A stretch of DNA of 34,821 nucleotides. It comes from an uncultured Clostridium sp. (GTDB lineage Bacteria; Bacillota; Clostridia; TANB77; CAG-508). Location: NCBI GenBank assembly GCA_948467495.1, contig CAOKEO010000020.1:1-34821 (forward strand), written 5' to 3'. Positions 17,501 through 23,991 of the stretch are shown here, piece after piece. The notes below the pieces were generated by a model. That model saw nothing but the letters and a program-made list of their open reading frames with translations, did no database searches and had not been told where the DNA came from. The position numbers were made by a program, and so were the translations under genes. Each line of letters opens with the position of its first letter. Position 1 is the first letter of the stretch.

Positions 17501-18689
17501 CGAGCAAGAAGATTTTTCTGATGTTTATAATGAGCTAAAGAAAAAGCTAATTGAAAAAGGTATTTCTTCTGAAGAAATTGCTTATATACATGAAGCAGAT
17601 AGTGAAGCTAAAAAGAAAGAGTTATTTAGCAAAGTAAGAAGTGGAGATGTTAGAATTTTAATTGGTTCAACTCAAAAAATGGGTGCAGGTACTAATGTTC
17701 AAGATAGATTAATAGCTTTACACCATTTAGATTGTCCCTGGCGACCAAGTGATTTAACTCAAAGAAATGGTAGAATGATAAGACAGGGAAATATGAATGA
17801 AAAAGTAAATGTATATTCTTATGTAACAGAGGGTACTTTTGATGCTTATTTATATCAATTAGTAGAACAAAAGCAAAAGTTTATATCTCAAATAATGACA
17901 TCTAAAACACCTATGAGAACAATGGAAGATATAGATGAAAAAGCATTATCTTATGGAGAAATTAAAGCACTTGCTACTGGTAATTCTAAAATACTTGAAA
18001 AAACAAATTTAGATAGTGAAGTTGCAAAATTAAAACTATTGAAACAAAACTTTTTAAGCCAGAAATATGATCTACAAGATAAAACTATAAAATACTTTCC
18101 TCAAGAGATAACAAGACTTAATGAGAAAATTGCAGCAATGGAAGAAGATATAATACAATTACAAGAATATACAAAACCAAATGCAGATGGATTTTCTCCA
18201 ATGAAATTTGATAATCAAACATTTTCAGATAAAGAAAGTGCAGGAAAGAAACTAATAGAGTGTTGTCAGAATTTAAAAAGTATGGAAGAAAAAGAGGTTG
18301 GAGAATATAGGGGATTTAGAATGAAACTATCATTTGATTCCTTCAGCAAGAATTTTCAATTAACATTAAAGAATAAATATAGTTATAAACTTGATTTAGG
18401 TACTGATGTATACGGAAATATAACAAGAATAAATAATTGTTTAGAGAATATTGAAAAAGATATTCCTGGAGAAAGAGATAGATTAGATAATGTAAAACAT
18501 CAATTAGAAAATGCCAAAATTGAAGTTGAAAAGGAATTTCCACAAGAGTCAGAATTACAAGATAAACAAAAAAGATTAGATGAACTTAATATCGAATTAA
18601 AACTAAACGAACAAGATAAAGAATTATTAGGAGATGAACAAGAAGAAAAACAAGAAAAATCTCCAAATAAAAACACTCCAGAGCGTTGA
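11538..18689 (+). CDS. Giant ArdC-like / adenine methylase / SNF2-type helicase protein
   Basis: A 2383-residue cytoplasmic protein of the kind carried by Tn1549-like elements, thought to protect or process transferred DNA. In order: an ArdC-like N-domain (about 1-100, with WLSFLDTASNNYKYSFNEQI), a polar disordered linker (about 258-400), small accessory domains (400-750), and an N6-adenine methylase-like fold with motif I EPSCGIGNFF from residue 912 and motif IV NVPFG at 976. A superfamily 2 helicase follows, with motif I HEVGAGKT (GAGKT from 1580), motif II DEAH at 1741, the conserved ATGTPVSNS, and motif VI QRNGRMIRQG at 2075. A coiled-coil tail ends it. Motif IV reads NVPF where active enzymes have (D/N/S)PP(F/Y/W), so methylation is uncertain. 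ATG 11538 follows AAGGAGG. A complete tnpV-like gene is encoded in another frame of the linker. Confidence 0.92.
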   Translation: MANKMQLITELSNNIINEITNTPENWLSFLDTASNNYKYSFNEQILIYAQRPDATVCTDIDTWNKRLHRWIKKGSKGIALITNDNGIQGLRHIFDISDTYDKYGRNVYIWQVENGTENEIIETLENRFGELDNKNDLAEAIINSVTNLVEDNFQDYYSDFNSIVNNSYLEELDELNLELYFKNMMKNSISYMALKRCGIDPKEYFDIEDFRNIVNFNTPEVIARLGIATSDIAEVELHEIYTTVLDLKKSEKNISHTFVKNNNEEYHEIKDNKIERGNENERNNNIPPRGGLSNTRPNNARTGESTIRDIRKNENEIHKREQERSIYRTDDERNINTTPSGNRENSITKSGTDSQETSERQQSERTTESTGSNDMGWINEQLQKSSTRNSNAGTNLQLNLFANNISEEQQKELINDLEAEQSSVFSFTQEMIDSALSEGSHFENGKFRIYKQFMQSMSESENMTFLKIEYGIGGTSSIKDFSGIGMDYSSKGITLRNGYKDDSKEILLSWAKVEKRIKELIMADRYLTIDEVDKYLEWEKNEYENQKWMFERGQKDKASEETFDINNIDKNYKLKDGNYFHFHTNEEGYYYAIYDKFGIEQDGGLLEYSDNEENETLMSIRERLADFTGFEELANNNLEEISQEDIDYITSGQQLDDIAKDVEQVIINNTIDAVNELKETKEEPEEIEFKIGQIIYLESDRKYRVEAINKNLDALVLLDMTMLETTHYPVTRNISLLQAISLYEKNELNFKDNEAVNEEGIKQAQNVIDLFKAREENGKPLNRDEYYQSQEKINFHIDNNNLGEGTPRQKVLRNIEAIKLLNKLEDENRLANKEEQKILSQYVGWGGLPDVFDETKTNWSEEYKELKEILTDEEYSGARASTLTSFYTPPIVIKSIYTALENMGLQDANILEPSCGIGNFFGMLPETLQNSKLYGVELDSITGRIAKQLYQKADIKVTGYENANLPDSFYDVAIGNVPFGDFKVPDKRYDKNKFMIHDYFFAKTLDKIRPGGVIAFITSKGTMDKENPEVRKYIAQRADLIGAIRLPNNTFTKNAGTEVTSDIIFLQKRENITDIMPDWVYLDRDENNISMNKYFVDNPDMVLGNMEMKSTQYGFDSTCKPYENQTLEESLNYAITNIHARIEDYQVENEYEDTDKSIPADPTVRNFSYTLVDGKLYFRENSKMFPQDIPLTNENRIRGMIKLREQVRELIDFQMENYSDEEIHIAQAKLNNLYDNFTKEYGLINSRANSTAFSNDSSYFLLCSLEKLDGEGNFIGKADIFTKRTIKAYKQVDKVDTSEEALILSLSERATVDLDYMSELTDKSKEDIIKDLDDVIFKIPNEDKYVSADEYLSGNVRQKLKEAEEAAKEDSSYNINVERLKEVVPKDLSASEIGIKLGAIWIPTDIVRQFMFELLDTPSYNRYDIKVKYNDFTSEWYIDNKSSDRSNVKAYSTYGTGRINAYKIIEQTLNLKDVKIFDTIIDDEGRKQRVLNKKETAIAQAKQDSIKQAFLDWVWNDPERREKLTRLYNDRFNSIRPREYDGSHLNFVGMNPEIKLRKHQLNVIAHVLYGNNVLLAHEVGAGKTFEMVASAMESKRLGLCNKSLFVVPNHIIEQFASEFLQLYPSANILVATKKDFETKNRKKFCSRIATGEYDAVIIGHSQFEKIPMSIERQKAQLEQQISDILKGIDMAKRDRGENFTIKQLEKSKKVLENKLAKLNNQDRKDDVVTFEELGIDKLFVDEAHNYKNLFLYTKMRNVGGIAQTEAQKSSDLFMKCRYLDEITNGKGTVFATGTPVSNSMVELYTMQRYLQYEGLRNQGLEHFDNWASTFGETVTAIELAPEGTGYRSKTRFAKFHNLPELMNLFKEVADIQTAETLNLPTPEVENHNVVVKPSQIQKDMVQELGERAERIRNGQVDASIDNMLKITNEGRKLALDQRLINPLLEDADTSKVRTCVDNIYDIYEKGQDNKLTQLVFCDLSTPKDNKNYEQEDFSDVYNELKKKLIEKGISSEEIAYIHEADSEAKKKELFSKVRSGDVRILIGSTQKMGAGTNVQDRLIALHHLDCPWRPSDLTQRNGRMIRQGNMNEKVNVYSYVTEGTFDAYLYQLVEQKQKFISQIMTSKTPMRTMEDIDEKALSYGEIKALATGNSKILEKTNLDSEVAKLKLLKQNFLSQKYDLQDKTIKYFPQEITRLNEKIAAMEEDIIQLQEYTKPNADGFSPMKFDNQTFSDKESAGKKLIECCQNLKSMEEKEVGEYRGFRMKLSFDSFSKNFQLTLKNKYSYKLDLGTDVYGNITRINNCLENIEKDIPGERDRLDNVKHQLENAKIEVEKEFPQESELQDKQKRLDELNIELKLNEQDKELLGDEQEEKQEKSPNKNTPER
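12376..12732 (+). CDS. tnpV: TnpV-like protein, nested in an alternative frame of the helicase gene
   Basis: A 118-residue protein read in the +1 frame relative to the surrounding helicase gene. It matches the TnpV family I know from Clostridial mobile elements in length and order of features: GDYQIPDL near the start, then RMRMKYIKENKRGLY, a middle helix with LTQHLVEIEKTA, then NEQLKAQDQMTWVGLMNN and a terminal EIVMQELIYN. ATG 12376 follows AAAGGGG by 8 bases; earlier in-frame starts (12310, 12370) have poor spacing. The helicase frame here encodes a low-complexity Asn/Ser/Thr/Glu/Arg linker, as expected when the other frame carries the constraint. TnpV has no established biochemical role. 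The family match is from memory of its consensus, but the reading frame, length and ribosome binding site are visible directly. Confidence 0.75.
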   Translation: MKEIITYHQEGDYQIPDLIMPEQEKVQLGTFARMRMKYIKENKRGLYTELMMKGTLTQHLVEIEKTALQRVEQIVKKLAKDNKVNEQLKAQDQMTWVGLMNNFRNQAQEIVMQELIYN

Positions 18690-18753
18690 TAAAAAAATGA
18701 TTTTGTAATATAATGTCTATCAGACAAATAGTAAGTTGTCGTTGAGGTTGAAT

Positions 18754-18782
18754 TTGCGAAAAATACCCCAATATGCTATAAT
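18754..18782 (+). promoter_or_regulatory. Promoter for the riboswitch transcript
   Basis: TTGCGA (18754-18759), a 17-base spacer and TATAAT (18777-18782). Transcription would start near 18790, just ahead of the aptamer. Confidence 0.6.
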
Positions 18783-18799
18783 ATAGGTAGATATTGTAA

Positions 18800-18885
18800 A
18801 AGAGCAAAATAAACGAAAGTTTATGACGCAAAGCCAAAGGTCTAAGAGTTTAGTATGAACTTATGATAGCTAGGTTGCACATAAG
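18800..18885 (+). ncRNA. Cyclic di-GMP-I (GEMM-I) riboswitch
   Basis: The aptamer signature is present in the expected order. GAGCAAA (around 18802) pairs through GCAA with TTGC (18874-18877). ATAAAC-GAAA-GTTTAT forms hairpin P2 with a GNRA tetraloop. The highly conserved TGACGCAAAGCC follows. P3 carries the tetraloop-receptor halves CTAAG and TATGA around an AGTT/AACT stem, and the element closes with TAGCTAGGTTGC. It lies between a promoter and the ribosome binding site (18886-18893) of the next gene. I see no terminator between aptamer and start codon, so control may act on translation initiation. Confidence 0.85.
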
Positions 18886-18901
18886 AAAAGGAGTGATCTG
18901 T

Positions 18902-19570
18902 ATGGAAAAGAAAAAAATAAGAAAGGTTTTAAAGATATTTTTAATAGTAATCTTATTAGTAATTTTATTATTACTAATACACACCATTAGAAACTTTATG
19001 GTAATAAAAAAATTACAACAAAATGTAGAACCATATTTATCAAGGACAAATTATCATATAAAATCTGTAGCAACAGAGAGTAATGGAATAGTGGTAACAA
19101 TGAATTATTATCAAAAAGATAATAAACAAGTATGTTTTATGGAGAGAAACAATAATGGAGATATAACAAAAATAGCGATGTATAATAATGGAGAAAGAAC
19201 CGATATTTTTACTGAAACTGCAAATTCAAAGACGGTTAAATTAAATGGAAATGGTATAATGAGTGTTCAAATTTTTGATTATTTACAAACTGATAATAGT
19301 TGGCAAACATTTCTTGCAAGTATAACAGCAAAGATAAAGAAAACTGAATATAATGAAAAAGAATGTTATATTATAAATGATTTCTTTTCAACAATGTCTC
19401 TAAATGGTACATACAAAAATGAAGTATATTTAGAAAAGGATACAGGTTTATATGTAAAATCAATTATAGATACGACTAGTTCAGAAAGAGAATATGAATT
19501 TGACAATGTTGATGATTCAATATTTGCAGAACCTGACATAAGTCAATATACATTAAAAGAAAATGAATAA
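18902..19570 (+). CDS. c-di-GMP-controlled membrane-anchored extracytoplasmic protein
   Basis: A 222-residue protein with a short basic cytoplasmic start, one membrane helix at about residues 11-27 (IFLIVILLVILLLLI), and an outer domain of about 190 residues rich in beta-strands. The segments ECYIINDFF, VYLEKDTGLYVK and YEFDNVDDSIFAEPDIS recall the LolA/RseB-like fold found in Gram-positive surface proteins; that is a fold-level impression. ATG 18902 follows AAAGGAG by 8 bases; the in-frame ATG at 18863 lies inside the aptamer. It directly follows the c-di-GMP riboswitch, so its expression should track the sessile/motile signal. It may be a sensor or envelope factor for mating contact. Confidence 0.75.
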   Translation: MEKKKIRKVLKIFLIVILLVILLLLIHTIRNFMVIKKLQQNVEPYLSRTNYHIKSVATESNGIVVTMNYYQKDNKQVCFMERNNNGDITKIAMYNNGERTDIFTETANSKTVKLNGNGIMSVQIFDYLQTDNSWQTFLASITAKIKKTEYNEKECYIINDFFSTMSLNGTYKNEVYLEKDTGLYVKSIIDTTSSEREYEFDNVDDSIFAEPDISQYTLKENE

Positions 19571-19577
19571 AATAATA

Positions 19578-19612
19578 ACAGGAATAGGTAGTGAGTATCT
19601 ATTCCTGTGTCT
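19578..19612 (+). terminator. Perfect 10-bp hairpin
   Basis: ACAGGAATAG (19578-19587) pairs perfectly with CTATTCCTGT (19599-19608), just after the riboswitch-controlled gene. It is not followed by a strong T-run, so it may stabilise the 3' end. Confidence 0.5.
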
Positions 19613-19645
19613 ATCATACAAATTACAATTTCTATAACAGATTTT

Positions 19646-19680
19646 AAGAGTAATATTTTTATAATATTGCTCTTTTTTAT
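19646..19680 (+). terminator. Intrinsic terminator
   Basis: AGAGTAATATT pairs with AATATTGCTCT (one G-U) and is followed by TTTTTT. It ends the riboswitch transcription unit before the promoter at 19712. Confidence 0.75.
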
Positions 19681-19711
19681 TGTCAAAAGTATAGGTGTTT
19701 TTTTCATACAT

Positions 19712-19740
19712 TTGTCCTTTTTGATACAAAAATATAGAAT
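19712..19740 (+). promoter_or_regulatory. Promoter for the accessory gene cluster
   Basis: TTGTCC (19712-19717), a 17-base spacer and TAGAAT (19735-19740), about 20 bases before the ATG at 19762 with its AAAGGAGGG. It follows two hairpins, so a new transcription unit starts here. Confidence 0.5.
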
Positions 19741-19761
19741 ATTATCAAAGGAGGGAAAAGT

Positions 19762-20088
19762 ATGAAAATGAAGGGTTTATTGGAAAATTCAATATTAGAA
19801 AAATTGTATAATAGTAGAAATGAAGAATTATCTTATAAGGTAATTAAAAAATCCAAAGAATATCAAAATCTAATTAGAAGTATGGAAAATAGAGTTAAAC
19901 AAGTTTTAAACTATGTACCAGGAGAACACTATGAAGCAGTTGAGAAAGATATTGATGACTTTTTGTTTGATCATGTGTTAAATTTAGCTGAATTTTGGAA
20001 TGCTAGATTTTATAAAATTGGTTTTTCTGATGGATTAAAAGTGAAAAAGGAAGTAGAACAAAGTCTGGAGGGATTAAATAATGGATAA
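19762..20088 (+). CDS. Small hypothetical protein (DUF6809-like pattern)
   Basis: A 108-residue helical protein. The layout recalls the small DUF6809-type proteins of Clostridial elements: LENSILEKLYNSR, two long helices, and a terminal FWNARFYKIGFSDGLKV resembling their EExFIxGFxLG ending. That assignment is from general pattern only. It is the first gene after the promoter at 19712, has an excellent ribosome binding site and overlaps the next gene by 8 bases. The following gene has the same helical plan and length, so the two may be diverged paralogues acting together. No enzymatic motif is present. Confidence 0.6.
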   Translation: MKMKGLLENSILEKLYNSRNEELSYKVIKKSKEYQNLIRSMENRVKQVLNYVPGEHYEAVEKDIDDFLFDHVLNLAEFWNARFYKIGFSDGLKVKKEVEQSLEGLNNG

Positions 20089-20410
20089 AGTATTAGATAG
20101 TTTTATGAATGATACAAACAATTTATTCTCCGAACTTATAGGAAAACGCATCAAAAAAAATCTTTATAATAGAGAAGATTTTTTAGAATTAAAAACAAAA
20201 AGAAACAAGATTTATGAAGAATTTCCTGGAATAAGAAACTTTATAGAAGATGGAGAACCAATGAATTTTGAAAAAAAAGAAACAGAAGCATTCTATCAAC
20301 TTGTAACTATAAGTGAAGCTATGAGAACTTTAGAAATAAAAGAAGTTTTTAAACTAGGAGCAAAAGAAGCATATATCTTTTTTGAAGAACAAGATATGTT
20401 AAATATTTAG
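20081..20410 (+). CDS. Small hypothetical protein, possible paralogue of its neighbour
   Basis: A 109-residue soluble helical protein that starts inside the previous gene, with GGAGGG as ribosome binding site. Like its neighbour it has a leading short helix, a long charged helix pair and a terminal segment ending in a G-A-K-E-A/Y pattern (VFKLGAKEAYIFFEE). No known domain is recognised. A terminator-like hairpin follows the stop. Confidence 0.6.
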   Translation: MDKVLDSFMNDTNNLFSELIGKRIKKNLYNREDFLELKTKRNKIYEEFPGIRNFIEDGEPMNFEKKETEAFYQLVTISEAMRTLEIKEVFKLGAKEAYIFFEEQDMLNI

Positions 20411-20416
20411 TATGTA

Positions 20417-20448
20417 AAGGGCAATTTAATCATTGCTCTTTTTTATTT
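20417..20448 (+). terminator. Terminator-like hairpin before the DUF3848-like gene
   Basis: AGGGCAAT pairs with ATTGCTCT (one G-U) and is followed by TTTTTATTTT. The AAAGGAAGG ribosome binding site of the next gene begins within about 10 bases, too close for a new promoter. Confidence 0.7.
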
Positions 20449-20474
20449 TATAAGCAAAGGAAGGTGTAAATTAA

Positions 20475-20816
20475 ATGGAGGAAAATGATATATTAATACA
20501 AAAACTTGAACAAGAACTTAAAGAATTTAAACAACAAGTAAAAGAGTTAGGTGCAGATTATGCTATTGATAAAGCATACGAATTAACTGTAAAACAAGAA
20601 ATAATTGATTGTATTGCTTACGATAGTTCTTTATCAAAAGAACAAAAAAAGGCACTATTAAAGAGTAGTAATGTATTAGAACAATGTTATGATGATTGGT
20701 TAAGTTTTGACGGAAATTTAAGAGAAACTCTTAATTTTAGTGTAGATAAAACAATAAATTACATTACAGATGATTATAAAAAAGATAAAGTTAGAACAAA
20801 AAATGATTCACGATAA
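20475..20816 (+). CDS. DUF3848-like protein
   Basis: A 113-residue acidic helical protein. The order LGADYAIDKAYELTVKQEII, then SLSKEQKKALLKS, then LEQCYDDWLSFDGNLRETL matches the DUF3848 family as I know it, in which a KAYEYTVREDI-type motif precedes a short helical hairpin. Members are common in Gram-positive conjugative elements; no function is established. It has a good ribosome binding site and ends NDSR, 11 bases before the next start, with AAGGAGG in the gap, so it is co-transcribed with the next two genes. Confidence 0.65.
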   Translation: MEENDILIQKLEQELKEFKQQVKELGADYAIDKAYELTVKQEIIDCIAYDSSLSKEQKKALLKSSNVLEQCYDDWLSFDGNLRETLNFSVDKTINYITDDYKKDKVRTKNDSR

Positions 20817-20827
20817 GGAGGTTCAAT

Positions 20828-21151
20828 ATGGATATAAAATTTGATTATTCTATATCTGATAAAAAAGAAAATACTCCAGTTGGAGAAATAAAATATCTTT
20901 TTTCTAATGAAGTAATTGAATTTTATTCAGAGAAAGAATTACTAGATGAGTATAAAGATTATATATATTCAGCAGGAGTAAACTCTATAAAAGTAAAAAT
21001 CAATAGAACATTAAATGTACCAAGACATGGACTTAAATATGCTATTTTAAATGAAGAAGCAGGAGAATATGGAGCAGATTATACTAAAGAAGAATATGAA
21101 AAAACATATAAAAGAAATCTAATAAAACGATTAGAAAGTCAAAACAGGTAG
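20828..21151 (+). CDS. Small hypothetical protein
   Basis: A 107-residue protein, beta-rich at the start (KFDYSISD, EIKYLFSNEVIEFYS) with a charged helical C-terminus. It has no membrane or signal features and I recognise no family. ATG 20828 follows AAGGAGG. It lies between the DUF3848-like gene and the TOPRIM gene in one tight operon, so an accessory role in transfer DNA metabolism is the natural guess. Confidence 0.6.
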   Translation: MDIKFDYSISDKKENTPVGEIKYLFSNEVIEFYSEKELLDEYKDYIYSAGVNSIKVKINRTLNVPRHGLKYAILNEEAGEYGADYTKEEYEKTYKRNLIKRLESQNR

Positions 21152-21159
21152 GTGGTAAA

Positions 21160-22152
21160 ATGAAAAATTATATACCACCTACTTTATTAAAAAAAGCAAA
21201 AGAAATGGATTTATTAACTTACTTAATGAACTTTAATCCTAGTGAATTAGTAAAAATAACAGAAGATACTTATTCAACAAAAACGCATGATAGTTTAATT
21301 ATAAGTAATAATTTATGGCATAGATTTTCTACTAATGATGGTGGAAAAACAGCACTTGATTATCTAATTAAAGTAGAAGGATATTCATTACAAGAAGCTG
21401 CTAAAATAATACTTGATCATCAGAATATAGAATTAAAACAAAGACCTAAAGTAGAAAATAAAACATCTAAATCAATAGTAATACCTATTAGAAATAAGGA
21501 TAATAGAATAGCAATAGAATATCTTAAAAATCGTGGTATTGATGAAGAAATAATAAACTATTGTATTGATAATAAGTTGCTATATCAAGAAGCAAAAACA
21601 AACAATGTTGTTTTTATAGGTTATGATAATAATCATAATATTAAATATGCAGGGTGTAGATCTACTGGAGAAAAAAGAATAATGAAAGATGCCAAAGGTA
21701 GCACAAAAGAATATTCTTTTAGACTGTTATCAGAAACAAATAGAGATTCAATTCATTTATTTGAAAGTTCAATAGATTTACTTTCTTATGCTACATTATT
21801 AAAAATAAGAGGTTATGATTGGCATAATCAAAATCTTATTGCACTTGCAGGAGTGTACCAACCTGCAAACAAAATAGAACAGAGCAAAGTACCAATAACG
21901 GTACTTAATTTTTTGCAAAATAATCCTAATATAAGTCAAATAGTATTACATTTTGATAATGATAGAGCAGGTAGAGATGCAACAAAAGCATTCATTATAG
22001 GGTTAAATAATAAGTACGATATATACGATATACCTGCTCCTTATGGTAAAGATATAAATGACTATTTATGCTATAAATTAGGACTAAAAAACAGAAAACA
22101 AATTGAAGTTTATAAAACTTATAAAGTAAAAAACAATTTTGTTAGAGAATAA
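21160..22152 (+). CDS. DUF3991/TOPRIM-domain protein (primase-like)
   Basis: A 330-residue protein with a DnaG-like arrangement. The N-terminal region (about 1-95) resembles a CHC2-type primase domain but without its zinc cysteines. It contains WHRFSTNDGGKTALDYLIKV, typical of the DUF3991-linked proteins. The TOPRIM domain occupies about 190-300, with the catalytic Glu202 in LFESSIDLLS and the metal-binding D266-N-D268 in LHFDNDRAGRDA. Proteins of this type in conjugative elements are thought to act in priming or nicking of transferred single-stranded DNA; activity here is inferred. It is the last gene before the likely oriT and has AGGTGG as ribosome binding site. Confidence 0.85.
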   Translation: MKNYIPPTLLKKAKEMDLLTYLMNFNPSELVKITEDTYSTKTHDSLIISNNLWHRFSTNDGGKTALDYLIKVEGYSLQEAAKIILDHQNIELKQRPKVENKTSKSIVIPIRNKDNRIAIEYLKNRGIDEEIINYCIDNKLLYQEAKTNNVVFIGYDNNHNIKYAGCRSTGEKRIMKDAKGSTKEYSFRLLSETNRDSIHLFESSIDLLSYATLLKIRGYDWHNQNLIALAGVYQPANKIEQSKVPITVLNFLQNNPNISQIVLHFDNDRAGRDATKAFIIGLNNKYDIYDIPAPYGKDINDYLCYKLGLKNRKQIEVYKTYKVKNNFVRE

Positions 22153-22288
22153 AAAGTGGGGGAGTTTTGCAGATAAAAAGTTGATTTATTGTCCTAGCAA
22201 GCACTGAATTTGGGGACTCGAAAAATCGAGCCTTCAAATTCTATACAATGGGGCAAGCCCCAATCCCCATTTTAGAAAGGAGTGAAAC
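22153..22288 (+). other. Candidate origin of transfer (oriT)
   Basis: Non-coding 136 bases directly upstream of mobC and the relaxase gene, the usual oriT place. It contains a nested inverted repeat: outer GAATTTG (22206-22212) with CAAATTC (22235-22241), inner CTCGA (22217-22221) with TCGAG (22226-22230). Next is GGGGC/GCCCC (22250-22261), which can alternatively pair as AATGGGG (22247-22253) with CCCCATT (22265-22271). The G/C-rich blocks stand out against the AT-rich surroundings. The nick site cannot be placed by eye. Confidence 0.65.
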
Positions 22289-22600
22289 ATGAGAGAAAGA
22301 AATTTAGAGTTTCATATTAGATTAAATGACATAGAAAATGACAAGCTAGAAGAAATGTCATTAAAATCTAAAAAGACGAAATCAGAAGTGATAAGAAATT
22401 TGATATTAGAAAAAGAGATTAAGGAAAAACCTGGTTATGAATTTTATCAAGTTATGAATCAGCTTTCTAAAATAGGAGTTAATCTTAATCAAATCGCTTA
22501 TAGAGCAAATAAAAATAGCGATATAAATGAAGAATACTATAAAGAACTTGCCAATGAATGGCAAGAATTTTCAAGACAAGTAAAAAGCAAATTTTTGTAG
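22289..22600 (+). CDS. mobC: MobC-like relaxosome accessory protein
   Basis: A 103-residue DNA-binding protein expected to bind oriT and help the relaxase. The N-terminal half fits a ribbon-helix-helix: strand LEFHIRLND, helix DKLEEMSLKSK, then KTKSEVIRNLIL. The C-terminal half has the MobC signature-like YEFYQVMNQLSKIGVNLNQIAYRAN. ATG follows AAAGGAG. The relaxase ribosome binding site overlaps its stop, so the pair is translationally coupled. The G/C hairpin of the oriT region lies just before its ribosome binding site and could also limit its translation. Confidence 0.85.
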   Translation: MRERNLEFHIRLNDIENDKLEEMSLKSKKTKSEVIRNLILEKEIKEKPGYEFYQVMNQLSKIGVNLNQIAYRANKNSDINEEYYKELANEWQEFSRQVKSKFL

Positions 22601-22611
22601 GAGGTGGTAAT

Positions 22612-23991
22612 TTGGCAACAACAAAAATTTGGAAAGTAATAAAGAGAATGGATCATGTAATAGATTATGCAGCTAATAAAGATAAAACAAAAATTGAAAT
22701 AAAAAATTATGAAATGTATGTAGATGATTTAAGAGATGTAATTGACTATGCAAGAAATTCAGATAAAACAGAAGAAGAATATTTTGTAACAGGAATAAAT
22801 TGTGAGCCACAATCTGCTTATGAAGAAATGCAAGATGTAAAAATGTATTATAACAAACAAGACAAGATATTAGCATTTCATGCTTATCAGTCATTTCCAA
22901 AAGGAGAACTTACTCCAGAACTTGCACATAAAATTGGTGTAGAGTTGGCACATGAAATATGGGGGGATAGATTTCAAGTTATAGTTACAACACATCTTAA
23001 TACAAATTGTCTGCATAATCATTTTGTGGTTAATTCTGTTTCATTTAAAGATGGTTATAAATATTATGATACTCATACTAGCTATGCAAGAATAAGACAT
23101 ATTTCTGATGAACTTTGTATGGAATATGGTTTGAGTGTTTTAAAAGAAAAGCCAACTAAAAAAACAAAAATAAATTATGAACACTTTTATGAAAAATCTA
23201 AATATACAAATAATTATGAAATAAATGCTAAACGAGATATTGATTTAGCAATAAGACAAGCATATTCTTTTGATGATTTTATTTATCTTATGAAAAAATT
23301 AGATTATGAAATTATATTTAGAGCTAATAAAATTAGTATAAAACATAATAACTATAATAGAAATATTAGAATAGAAAGAAGATTCGGAGAAGAATATTCT
23401 ATTGATAATATTAGAAAAAGAATTATTGAAGAGGAAGCTATAAGAGTTCCTTTTATAGAAGATTATTATAGAAAAGTAAAATATCCTTTTGCTAAAAGGC
23501 ATAAACGAGCCAAAGCAAAAGGATTTGTTGCTTTATATTATCACTATTGCTATTTGTTGAAAGTATTTCCAGATATTCCTCAACAAAGATTACCTACATC
23601 TATTCGAGCAGATGTTGCTAGGATGAATGAATTATCTGAAGAAGCAAAATTGCTTTCAAAATATAAATTAAAAACAGTAACTGACTTGCAAGATTTTATT
23701 AGTGAAACGCAATTTAAAATAAGTACATTAAGTAGTGATAGAGAAAGATTATGGGCAATAAGAAAACTGACTAAAGATGATAATGAGAGAAGAAAAATTT
23801 GTAATAATATTTCTTCTCTCACAAATCAAATAGATGAATTAAGGAAGGAGGTAAGCAGATGTAAAGATATTAAAAGTAGATTACCAAAGATAGAAGATAA
23901 TCTTAATGAATTAGATTATCAAGAAGAACAAGCGAAAAACAAAGAAAATGAAAAATCAAAATCTAAATTAAGAAAGGAGAAAAACAAATAA
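22612..23991 (+). CDS. Relaxase/mobilization nuclease (MOB-P type)
   Basis: A 459-residue strand transferase that nicks oriT and stays bound to the 5' end during transfer. A candidate catalytic tyrosine is Tyr19 in VIDYAANKDKT. The metal-binding histidine motif is His128 ... His135-Asn-His137 in THLNTNCLHNHFVVNS, the MOB-P pattern, followed by DGYKYYD. The C-terminal half is a charged helical region ending in a coiled coil. TTG 22612 is the start: it follows AGGAGGTGG by 7 bases, while the in-frame ATG at 22558 lies within mobC with no ribosome binding site. It overlaps the pcfB-like gene by one base. Confidence 0.92.
   Translation: MATTKIWKVIKRMDHVIDYAANKDKTKIEIKNYEMYVDDLRDVIDYARNSDKTEEEYFVTGINCEPQSAYEEMQDVKMYYNKQDKILAFHAYQSFPKGELTPELAHKIGVELAHEIWGDRFQVIVTTHLNTNCLHNHFVVNSVSFKDGYKYYDTHTSYARIRHISDELCMEYGLSVLKEKPTKKTKINYEHFYEKSKYTNNYEINAKRDIDLAIRQAYSFDDFIYLMKKLDYEIIFRANKISIKHNNYNRNIRIERRFGEEYSIDNIRKRIIEEEAIRVPFIEDYYRKVKYPFAKRHKRAKAKGFVALYYHYCYLLKVFPDIPQQRLPTSIRADVARMNELSEEAKLLSKYKLKTVTDLQDFISETQFKISTLSSDRERLWAIRKLTKDDNERRKICNNISSLTNQIDELRKEVSRCKDIKSRLPKIEDNLNELDYQEEQAKNKENEKSKSKLRKEKNK

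Noticed and set aside
11538..18689. Possible recoding of TGA as Trp
   Set aside because: TGA ends the helicase gene in front of a new promoter and riboswitch, and Trp residues in the genes use TGG. Nothing requires a changed TGA meaning.
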